NCBI GenBank assembly: GCA_016188625.1
Contig: JACPHL010000022.1
Coordinates: forward strand, 1 to 6,192
DNA length: 6,192 nt
Reading direction: 5' to 3'
DNA from: Candidatus Rokuibacteriota bacterium
Lineage (GTDB): Bacteria; Methylomirabilota; Methylomirabilia; Rokubacteriales; JACPHL01
Every line of letters begins with the position of its first letter. Position 1 is the stretch's first letter. A program made the translations under genes and the position numbers. Shown here piece after piece: positions 1 through 4,905 of the stretch. The notes beneath the pieces are model-generated. The model was given only the letters and a program-made list of their open reading frames with translations. It searched no databases and was not told the origin of the DNA.

Positions 1-1
1 C

Positions 2-73
2 GAGGTCGCCGAGGCGATCCTGCTGGCCGCGGACGTCGGGAAAGGGCGAAGGCAGAGGGCGATGCCGATGTAG
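2..73 (+). CDS. Possible C-terminal end of an unidentified gene (partial)
   Basis: A frame open from the window edge encodes 23 residues beginning EVAEAILLAADVG and ends at TAG (71-73). The EVAEAILLAA stretch resembles the last helix of several short-chain dehydrogenases and other Rossmann-type enzymes, but 23 residues are too few to name a family. The frame could also be chance in GC-rich DNA. No terminator follows it. The 199 bases from here to the regulator start hold no other gene or convincing promoter that I can see. Confidence 0.3.
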   Translation, partial: EVAEAILLAADVGKGRRQRAMPM

Positions 74-272
74 GGTTCGAGTCCGACGCCGGATTCGAGC
101 GCCGCAGCCGATGGGGTGCTCAGAAAATAGGCACACGGTCGGTGGCGCTCGAGCCCATAGCTTCATAACTTCTCGTCGTATAGAGCGTTTCTAAGCACCG
201 CACGCAGGCTGCCCAGGCATGGGATTTGCTTCCATCGATGCGGGCTCTCTCCTTGATCTTGAGCCCTGCCCT

Positions 273-1736
273 ATGACGGAGCTGCCGATCCATATCGTCG
301 ATGACGAGGAGTCCCAGCGCTGGGTCCTGAAGCGGGCCCTCGAGCGGGAGGGGTATCGGGTGACCGCCTCCGCCGAGTCCCGCCCCGCGCTCCGGGCCCT
401 CGAAGGGGGGGCGCCGGCCCTCGTCCTCCTCGACGTGAAGCTCGGCCGGGAGGACGGGCTGGGGATCCTCTCCGAGATCCGCGCGGCGAACCCCGCCGCC
501 CTCGTCGTCATGATGACCGCGTACGGGACCATGGACACGGCCATCGAGGCGATGAAGCGGGGGGCGTACGACTACCTGGTGAAGCCCCTCGACCTCGACG
601 AGGTGAGCGCCCTCGTCCGCCGGGCCCTGGGGTCCCGGGGGCGCGAGATCCCGCGCCTCCACCCGTCCCCGGAGACCGAGGCGACCATCGTGGGGAAGAG
701 CGCCAGGCTCCAGGAGATCTTCAAGGCGGTCGGCCGGGTGGCCGTCACCGACGCCACGGTGCTGATCGAGGGGGAGAGCGGGACCGGGAAGGAGCTGGTC
801 GCCCGGGTGATCCACCGGCACAGCCCCCGCGCCTCCCGCCCCTTCGTCACGGTGGACTGCGCGTCGATCCCGGCCAACCTCCTGGAGTCCGAGCTGTTCG
901 GGCACGAGCGGGGCGCCTTCACCAACGCCTTCACCCGGCGCCGGGGGCGGTTCGAGCTGGCCGAGGGCGGCACCGTCTTCCTCGACGAGGTCGGCGAGCT
1001 CCCCCTGGACCTCCAGGCCAAGCTCCTGCGGGTGGTCCAGGAGCGGACCGTCCACCGCCTGGGGGCGGTCGAGCCGATCGAGGTGGATGTCCGGATCATC
1101 GCGGCGACGAACCAGGACCTCCGCCGGGCGGTCGGGGAGGGGAGGTTCCGGGAGGACCTCTACTACCGCCTGAACGTCGTCTCGCTCGTGATCCCGCCGC
1201 TCCGGGAGCGGCGGGAGGACATCCCGCTGCTGGTGGAGCACTTCCTGGCCAAGCACCAGCCCCGGCTGGGCCGGAAGGAGCTCTCCCGCGAGGCCCTGGA
1301 CTGCCTGGTGCGCTACGACTGGCCCGGCAACGTGCGGGAGCTGGACAACCTGGTCCAGCGGAGCCTGGTCACGGCGCCGGGGGCGGTCGTCCACCCCCCG
1401 GATCTCCCGCCGGAGCTGACGGGTCAGAGCTGGGACCGATCGGCCGATCCGGCGCTCGAGCGCGCCATCGAGGAGCGGCTCCGGGGCCTGGTCGCCGGCC
1501 TCAAGGGGGTCGGTCCCGGGGGGCTCTACGCGATGCTGCTCCCGCTCATGGAGCGCCCGCTGATCCGGCTGGCCCTGCGGGAGACCCGGGGGAACCAGGT
1601 CCAGGCCGCCAGGCTGCTGGGGATCCACCGGAACACGCTGAGGAAGCGCCTCCGGGCCCTCTCCACGCCCCCCCTCGCGGACAGGGCGCAGGACACGGCG
1701 CTCACGGGCCTGCCCTCGGACGGCAGACCCGGCTGA
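273..1736 (+). CDS. NtrC-family sigma-54-dependent response regulator
   Basis: A 487-residue cytoplasmic activator that, once phosphorylated by a partner histidine kinase, would use ATP hydrolysis to open sigma-54 RNA polymerase promoters. Residues 1-120 are a receiver: acidic pair D10/D11, phosphoacceptor D54 in [10 protein letters not shown]82 and K104. Residues about 135-375 are an AAA+ domain: Walker A GESGTGKE (167-174), Walker B GTVFLDE (233-239), [11 protein letters not shown] (292-302) and WPGNVREL (350-357). The C-terminus carries a Fis-type helix-turn-helix (about 437-461, [20 protein letters not shown]). Order, length and the [12 protein letters not shown] lead-in resemble NtrC (nitrogen regulator I) itself, but no ntrB or glnA is visible, so the target is unknown. 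The sigma-54 loop reads GAFTNA (214-219), not GAFTGA. I chose ATG 273 because the receiver begins there; an in-frame ATG at 219 would add 18 non-conserved residues. Neither has a good ribosome binding site. Confidence 0.92.
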   Translation: MTELPIHIVDDEESQRWVLKRALEREGYRVTASAESRPALRALEGGAPALVLLDVKLGREDGLGILSEIRAANPAALVVMMTAYGTMDTAIEAMKRGAYDYLVKPLDLDEVSALVRRALGSRGREIPRLHPSPETEATIVGKSARLQEIFKAVGRVAVTDATVLIEGESGTGKELVARVIHRHSPRASRPFVTVDCASIPANLLESELFGHERGAFTNAFTRRRGRFELAEGGTVFLDEVGELPLDLQAKLLRVVQERTVHRLGAVEPIEVDVRIIAATNQDLRRAVGEGRFREDLYYRLNVVSLVIPPLRERREDIPLLVEHFLAKHQPRLGRKELSREALDCLVRYDWPGNVRELDNLVQRSLVTAPGAVVHPPDLPPELTGQSWDRSADPALERAIEERLRGLVAGLKGVGPGGLYAMLLPLMERPLIRLALRETRGNQVQAARLLGIHRNTLRKRLRALSTPPLADRAQDTALTGLPSDGRPG

Positions 1737-1821
1737 GCCGGTTGGTCCGCGAACCGCTCGTCACGTGCGCCCCTCGTCCTGTACCCGGGGGCGCAATGAC
1801 CACAACCCCGGAGGTGTCACG

Positions 1822-2337
1822 ATGGAAGACAAGCTGTGCGTGATCAAGCCGAGGAAGCGGATCGCCCTCGTCGCCCACGACAACAAGAAGCGCGACCTCC
1901 TGGAGTGGGCGGCCTTCAACCGGGACCTCCTGGCCCGCCACGAACTGTACGCCACGGGCACGACCGGCCGGCAACTGGCGGAGGAGCTTGACCTCGAGAT
2001 CACGCGGCTCCACACCGGCCCGCTGGGCGGCGACCAGCAGATCGGCTCGAAGATCGCGACGGGCGAGATCGATTTCCTGATCTTCTTCTGGGACCCGCTC
2101 GAGCCGATGCCTCACGACCCGGACGTGAAGGCCCTCCTGCGGATCGCCGTGGTCTGGGACATCCCCGTCGCGTGCAACCGCGCCTCGGCGGACTTCATCA
2201 TTTCCTCGCCCCTGATGTCCGCCGAATACCAGCGCCTTCTTCCCGATTATCGTGAGCAGATCGAGGGAGAGCGCGTCGCGGCTCCTCGCCTGCTCGGCCC
2301 TCCCGCCGCCGATCAGCCAGAGATTGACCTCTTGTAA
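1822..2337 (+). CDS. mgsA: Methylglyoxal synthase
   Basis: Converts dihydroxyacetone phosphate to methylglyoxal and phosphate in the cytosol, a bypass of lower glycolysis used when phosphate is short or sugar phosphates build up. The 171-residue product aligns with E. coli MgsA almost without gaps and keeps its numbering: IALVAHDN with H19/D20, phosphate-binding TGTTG (45-49), GPLGGDQQ with catalytic D71, IFFWDPL with D91, and [11 protein letters not shown] with H98 and D101. About 20 residues after the usual end (from position 150) are an extra polar, proline-rich tail. ATG 1822 is chosen because GGAGGT (1810-1815) lies 6 bases before it and the homology starts there; the frame stays open upstream to 1765 without conserved sequence. 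The regulator ends 85 bases upstream and no terminator separates them, so co-transcription is possible. The last codons also contain the -35 box of a downstream promoter. Confidence 0.97.
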   Translation: MEDKLCVIKPRKRIALVAHDNKKRDLLEWAAFNRDLLARHELYATGTTGRQLAEELDLEITRLHTGPLGGDQQIGSKIATGEIDFLIFFWDPLEPMPHDPDVKALLRIAVVWDIPVACNRASADFIISSPLMSAEYQRLLPDYREQIEGERVAAPRLLGPPAADQPEIDLL

Positions 2338-2353
2338 TTATTTGCAATAGAAT
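2324..2353 (+). promoter_or_regulatory. Sigma-70-type promoter at the mgsA 3' end
   Basis: TTGACC (2324-2329), an 18-base spacer and TAGAAT (2348-2353) each match the consensus at five of six positions. The -35 box lies inside the last mgsA codons and the -10 box just after its stop. Transcription would start near 2360 and run about 80 bases before the short nucleotidyltransferase-like reading frame at 2440. Seen directly; activity is inferred. Confidence 0.55.
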
Positions 2354-2439
2354 GCTTTTTAGCTCTCACTCAGGGAGAGGGGCGTCGGGGTGCCCGCGGA
2401 GGCTGTCGTGGCGGTCGCGATGCGACAGGAGGGTCGGCC

Positions 2440-2571
2440 ATGACCGAACGCGTTCGGACCCTCGTGGTCAGGCTGAAGGCCGGCCTGCAGGATCTCTATG
2501 GGCCTCGCCTGCGGGGCGACCAAAGCCGCAGCGAGCTTTTCGACGTCGTAGCTAGACTAGGTCAACCATAA
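2440..2571 (+). pseudogene. Truncated MNT-type nucleotidyltransferase remnant
   Basis: This 43-codon frame has a near-perfect ribosome binding site, AGGAGGG (2427-2433), 6 bases before ATG 2440, and a good promoter at 2324-2353. Residues 1-26, ending LKAGLQDLYGPRLRG, match the usual N-terminus of small MNT/MNT-HEPN nucleotidyltransferases, where the next strand should be a GSYARGE-type active-site motif. Here the sequence switches at about base 2518 to DQSRSELFDVV and stops at TAA (2569-2571). The catalytic GS motif and aspartates are absent, and no other frame continues the domain. It cannot be an active transferase. It is most likely a gene cut by recombination or insertion whose expression signals survive; a real micropeptide is the less likely alternative. 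The family assignment comes from memory of homologues. Confidence 0.5.
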
Positions 2572-2588
2572 CTGGAACCTTTGACCTA
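2558..2588. repeat. Perfect 8-bp inverted repeat TAGGTCAA-N15-TTGACCTA
   Basis: TAGGTCAA (2558-2565) and TTGACCTA (2581-2588) are exact reverse complements around 15 bases. The arms are AT-leaning with no adjoining T-run, so this looks more like a protein-binding operator or element end than a terminator. It lies across the stop of the truncated reading frame and at the 3' end of the minus-strand small RNA candidate. Confidence 0.5.
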
Positions 2589-2672
2589 AACAAAAACACC
2601 CGCCCGGGGTCGCAGGCCTCTCGGTGCTTTCGCACCAAGATGTTTCCCACTTCCAGCGGGCGGGGTGGAAGT
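2588..2672 (-). ncRNA. Candidate small RNA, minus strand, about 85 nt
   Basis: Predicted from three linked signals. A promoter (2679-2707) places the start at A2672. The transcript opens at once with a 7-bp hairpin, ACUUCCA (2672-2666) with UGGAAGU (2655-2649), around the C-rich loop CCCCGCCCGC. A linker follows, then a 9-bp hairpin (arms 2640-2632 and 2627-2619) capped by a GAAA (GNRA) tetraloop. The end is a terminator hairpin followed by U5GU3. The three wobble pairs in these helices are G-U on this strand but A-C mismatches on the + strand, which favours minus-strand transcription. The RNA points away from modA. I do not recognise it as a known family. Loop C-runs could pair with G-rich ribosome binding sites, as described for other C-rich-loop small RNAs; that role is speculation. 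Confidence 0.5.
2592..2617 (-). terminator. Intrinsic terminator of the minus-strand small RNA
   Basis: On the minus strand GCCUGC (2617-2612) pairs with GCGGGU (2603-2598) around an 8-base loop, followed by G and then UUUUU (2596-2592), G and UUU. Two of the six pairs are G-U on this strand. The stem is modest and its 3' arm can instead pair with the CCCGCCC in the first hairpin loop. Confidence 0.5.
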
Positions 2673-2678
2673 ACTCAA

Positions 2679-2707
2679 AGATTAGTCCACGGGCGGATAT
2701 GTGTCAA
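2679..2707 (-). promoter_or_regulatory. Sigma-70-type promoter of the minus-strand small RNA
   Basis: Read on the minus strand: TTGACA (2707-2702, perfect consensus), a 17-base spacer, and TAATCT (2684-2679), which keeps the key T1, A2 and T6. The seventh base after the -10 box is A2672, exactly the first base of the hairpin at the 5' end of the small RNA candidate. Confidence 0.6.
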
Positions 2708-2749
2708 GCCAAAATTTCAACATATTTTCCAATAGTTATAGGCTTGGAA
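2705..2749. promoter_or_regulatory. Overlapping palindromes in the A+T-rich region before modA
   Basis: Two inverted repeats share their right side: TTCCAA-N11-TTGGAA (2727-2732 and 2744-2749) and CAAGCC-N30-GGCTTG (2705-2710 and 2741-2746). The first has the size and spacing of a dimeric repressor site. The left arm of the second overlaps the -35 box of the minus-strand promoter. Weak + strand promoter-like boxes, TTTCAA (2715-2720) and TATAGG (2737-2742), lie between, so this could be the control point for both modAB and the small RNA. It does not clearly match the ModE operator. Confidence 0.35.
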
Positions 2750-2889
2750 GTTCCCACACCCCGATCCGTCACCTCCGTAATCGCCGGGGTCATCCCAAGG
2801 CTCCGGTGAATCCCCGCCTGAGATCCCCTTCAAATCAGGACACCGGCCTGCGGGGTCGGCGCTTGACGGGGGGGAGGAAGGTCGTCAGA

Positions 2890-3666
2890 ATGAGGACCAG
2901 CGTGCGACGGCTCCTGGCCGGCTTGCTCCTGGGCGTCTGGCTCGGGGCCGCGGCCCCGGGCTCGGGGCAGGGCGTCCCGGCGCTGACCGTCTTCGCGGCG
3001 GCGGATCTCGCCTTTGCCCTCCGGGAGCTCGTCCCCCGGTTCGAGCAGGCCACCGGCGCCAAGGTCACCCTCGTCCTGGGCTCGACCGGGAACCTGGCCT
3101 GGCAGATCGAGCACGGCGGCCCGGCGGATGTCTTCTTCGCAGCCGACGAGCGCTTCGTCGATCAGCTCGTCGCCCGGGGGGTGCTGTTGCGGGAGACCCG
3201 CGCCCTCTATGCCCAGGGCCAGCTCGTCCTGGCCACGGCCAAGAGCTTCGGCCCGAAGCTCACCGACCTCCGCGGCCTCCTCGATCCCCGGGTCCGGCAC
3301 GTGGCCATCGCCAACCCGGCCCACGCCCCGTACGGCCTGCGGGCCGAGGAGACCCTGAGGAGCGTCGGGGTCTGGGAGGCCGTCCGGCCGAAGCTGGTCT
3401 ACGGCGAGAACATCCGCCACACCCTCCAGTTCATCCAGACCGGCGCGGCCGAGGCCGGGATCGTGGCTCGCTCGATTGCCGAGGTCCCGGAGATCGACTG
3501 GGTGCCGATCGACCCGAGCCTCCATCGCCCCCTGAACCAGGCGGTGGCGGTGGTCGCGCGGAGCCCCCGTGCCGATCTCGCCAGGAGTTTCATCCGGTTC
3601 GTGAACGGGCCGGAGGGGCGGGAGGTCATGCGGCGCCACGGCTTCCTCCTCCCCGGGGAGTTCTGA
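2890..3666 (+). CDS. modA: Molybdate-type ABC transporter, periplasmic binding protein
   Basis: A 258-residue secreted protein that would capture molybdate (or tungstate) and deliver it to the membrane permease encoded next. Residues 1-28 are a signal peptide: MRTSVRR, then a hydrophobic [15 protein letters not shown] core. Family motifs follow in order: [11 protein letters not shown] (34-44), [13 protein letters not shown] (64-76), [10 protein letters not shown] (78-87), YAQGQLVLA (107-115), [10 protein letters not shown] (140-149) and [23 protein letters not shown] (170-192, first oxyanion-side hinge through the helix). Length fits the family. The usual serine in the first loop (AAAS in E. 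coli) is aspartate here. ATG 2890 is used because the signal peptide starts there, with GGAGG (2873-2877) and AAGG (2878-2881) upstream; a GTG-initiated extension back to 2701 would place non-coding A+T-rich sequence before the signal peptide. It is followed after 4 bases by modB. Confidence 0.9.
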   Translation: MRTSVRRLLAGLLLGVWLGAAAPGSGQGVPALTVFAAADLAFALRELVPRFEQATGAKVTLVLGSTGNLAWQIEHGGPADVFFAADERFVDQLVARGVLLRETRALYAQGQLVLATAKSFGPKLTDLRGLLDPRVRHVAIANPAHAPYGLRAEETLRSVGVWEAVRPKLVYGENIRHTLQFIQTGAAEAGIVARSIAEVPEIDWVPIDPSLHRPLNQAVAVVARSPRADLARSFIRFVNGPEGREVMRRHGFLLPGEF

Positions 3667-3670
3667 CGCG

Positions 3671-4324
3671 ATGGACCTCTTCCCGGTCTGGCTCTCCCTC
3701 CGGGTCTCCGTCCTGGCGACAGCGCTGACGCTCCTCGTCGGGGTCCCGGCCGCCTGGGTCCTGGCGCGGAAGCGCTTCCCCGGCCGGGACCTCCTCGAGG
3801 GGGTCGTCGTCCTCCCCCTCGTCCTCCCCCCCACGGTGCTGGGGTACTACCTCCTGGTCCTGATCGGGAGCCAGGGGCCGATCGGCCGGGCCCTCGGGGC
3901 GTTCGGGATCGAGCTGGCGTTCACCTGGCGCGCGGCCGTCCTGGCCGCCGCGGTCGGCTCCATCGCGCTCCTCGTCAAGGCGACCCAGGCGGGATTCGAG
4001 ACGGTGGACCGCCGCCTCGAGCAGGCGGCCCGGACCCTCGGGCGCTCGGAGTGGAGCATCTTCTGGTCCGTGACGCTCCCCCTGGCGTGGCGCTCCCTCC
4101 TGGCGGGGACCGTCCTGGCCTTCTGCCGCGCCTTCGGGGACTTCGGGATCACCCTCATGGTGGCCGGGAGCATCCCGGGGAAGACCCAGACCCTGCCGCT
4201 CGCGATCTACGACCGGGTCCAGGCCTTCCAGATGGGCGAGGCCAACGCCCTGGCCCTGATCGCCATCGCGATCACCCTGCTCTTGCTCCTCGGCCTCTCC
4301 CGCCTCGCCCGCCTCCGCTACTGA
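3671..4324 (+). CDS. modB: Molybdate-type ABC transporter permease
   Basis: A 217-residue inner-membrane subunit that would form, as a dimer, the channel for oxyanion import. About five hydrophobic spans are visible: roughly 8-32, 43-66 ([16 protein letters not shown], a ModB hallmark), 85-103, 143-165 and 191-212. The EAA loop that docks the ATPase is intact: EQAARTLG (117-124) through TLPL (135-138). It is followed by [22 protein letters not shown] (145-166, with the acidic residue and glycines usual in ModB) and [15 protein letters not shown] (169-183). The ATG lies 4 bases after the modA stop, with GGGGAG at the modA end serving as ribosome binding site, so the two are translationally coupled. 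The normal next gene, modC for the ATPase, is missing, and no terminator is evident after the stop. Confidence 0.92.
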   Translation: MDLFPVWLSLRVSVLATALTLLVGVPAAWVLARKRFPGRDLLEGVVVLPLVLPPTVLGYYLLVLIGSQGPIGRALGAFGIELAFTWRAAVLAAAVGSIALLVKATQAGFETVDRRLEQAARTLGRSEWSIFWSVTLPLAWRSLLAGTVLAFCRAFGDFGITLMVAGSIPGKTQTLPLAIYDRVQAFQMGEANALALIAIAITLLLLLGLSRLARLRY

Positions 4325-4388
4325 AATGTCCGACACCAGGCTCTCTTAAGCTCGGGGAGAAGATGAGCCGAAAACAGGCCGGCATGCA

Positions 4389-4694
4389 TCAGCCAGCCCG
4401 GCGTGTGGCGAGGCGCTCCTTCAGGTACTGCTGAAGGGTGATCCCCTTGCCCGCCCGGATCTCCTTCGCCGCGACCTTGAGGCTCTTCTGGAACTCGGGG
4501 TCGAGCTCCTCCAGCATGTCGTCAAAGTCGGTGGCCCCCATCAGGACCGCGGTCGGCTTGCCGCTCTTGGTGATGATGAACCGCGCCTTCTCGAGGAGAA
4601 GAGCACCCCCCGGAAGAGTGCGGAGGCGAGCCACGGAGCTCCACCCCCGGGGCGAGACTCGGTCCCCAGGACGGGCGAAAAGGCGGCAGGGCAC
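4389..4694 (-). pseudogene. Orphan, N-terminally disrupted Phd/YefM-type antitoxin
   Basis: The frame gives up to 101 residues from GTG 4694. Residues 31-101 look like the core and tail of a Phd/YefM antitoxin: LLEKARFIITKSGKPTAVLM (33-52), DFDDMLEEL (56-64) and a helical, basic toxin-binding tail with KEIRAGKGITLQQYLKER (77-94). Such proteins normally start with about 25 residues forming the DNA-binding fold; here that part is replaced by MPCRLFARPGDRV-like sequence with no resemblance, and no other frame supplies it. A GTG at 4634 with TGGAG 4 bases upstream could start an 81-residue form that is still too short. No toxin gene follows; the frame ends about 65 bases from the oppositely oriented modB end. 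Family call is moderate; loss of function is inferred. Confidence 0.6.
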
Positions 4695-4722
4695 ACCCTC
4701 CGCCGGTGACGTCGAGACGTCC

Positions 4723-4752
4723 TTGACGGGTGCCGTGCCATTGGGCTAGTCT
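4723..4752 (+). promoter_or_regulatory. Sigma-70-type promoter before the SHMT-like gene
   Basis: TTGACG (4723-4728), an 18-base spacer and TAGTCT (4747-4752) predict a start near 4759, giving a leader of about 146 bases before ATG 4905. The -35 box matches five of six bases; the -10 keeps T1, A2 and T6. Confidence 0.5.
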
Positions 4753-4760
4753 ACGGCCAC

Positions 4761-4790
4761 GATGCCGGCGCGCACGTCCACCCTGGCATC
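4761..4790 (+). promoter_or_regulatory. Leader hairpin upstream of a terminator
   Basis: GATGCCGG (4761-4768) pairs with CTGGCATC (4783-4790), seven Watson-Crick pairs and one G-U, around a 14-base loop. It starts within three bases of the predicted transcript start and precedes the terminator at 4800. CCACC (4778-4782) in its loop can pair with GGTGG (4812-4816) in the terminator, so a switch is conceivable. Confidence 0.4.
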
Positions 4791-4905
4791 CCGGGTCACG
4801 GGCCACGTTGCGGTGGCCCTTTTTGCTTTCCTCCTGCCAGCCCCGGTCTCACGTTCCCACGGCCCGCGCGGGAGCCCGCTCGCCCATTCCACGGAGGACC
4901 CCTGA
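4762..4905 (+). CDS. Short leader reading frame overlapping the SHMT-like start
   Basis: ATG 4762 opens a 47-codon frame whose TGA (4903-4905) overlaps the ATG of the next gene as TGATG, the usual sign of translational coupling. The product begins MPARTSTLASRVTG, has a hydrophobic centre VAVALFAFLLPAPV (about 16-29) like a signal or membrane segment, and a polar tail. No good ribosome binding site precedes it, and with a start near 4759 it would be almost leaderless. The intrinsic terminator hairpin lies inside it. It may be a leader peptide, or chance in stop-poor DNA. I do not recognise the sequence. Confidence 0.25.
   Translation: MPARTSTLASRVTGHVAVALFAFLLPAPVSRSHGPRGSPLAHSTEDP
4800..4824 (+). 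terminator. Intrinsic terminator inside the SHMT-like gene leader
   Basis: GGGCCAC (4800-4806) and GTGGCCC (4813-4819) form a perfect 7-bp stem around GTTGCG, followed at once by TTTTT (4820-4824) and GCTTT. The T-run exists only on the + strand. It lies between promoter and gene, so it either attenuates the gene or ends a separate RNA of about 65 nt. Confidence 0.75.

Noticed and set aside
72-110. GGTTCGAGTCC resembling a tRNA T-loop
   Set aside because: The flanking bases do not form a T-stem, and no acceptor, D or anticodon stem can be built around it.
179-184. TATAGA as a -10 box for the response regulator
   Set aside because: No TTG-type -35 box lies 16-18 bases upstream, and no -24/-12 sigma-54 motif is evident either.
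120-1628. A 502-codon open frame on the minus strand opposite the response regulator
   Set aside because: It mirrors the high-GC third-position codons of the regulator, is rich in Pro, Arg, Gly and Asp, and shows no domain. The + strand protein is unmistakable.
2597-2667. CACCCGCCC with GGGCGGGGTG as one long stem
   Set aside because: The right arm has an extra G and the same bases form better local hairpins on the minus strand. Kept only as a possible alternative pairing.
2817-2839. CCTGA/TCAGG inverted repeat before modA
   Set aside because: Only 5 bp with a 13-base loop and no T-run; expected by chance.
2560-2890. Molybdenum cofactor riboswitch before modA, or a CRISPR repeat
   Set aside because: I could not find the Moco RNA conserved core on the + strand, and no sequence recurs at regular spacing as a CRISPR array would need.
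2863-2891. TTGACG-N17-CAGAAT promoter-like boxes overlapping the modA start codon
   Set aside because: A start from here would lie after the chosen ATG and remove the ribosome binding site. The boxes coincide with G-rich Shine-Dalgarno sequence, so chance is likelier.
4363-4434. 23-codon frame (MSRKQAGMHQ start) with GGGGAG upstream, after modB
   Set aside because: It overlaps the antitoxin 3' end antisense, has no recognisable motif and is short enough to be chance.
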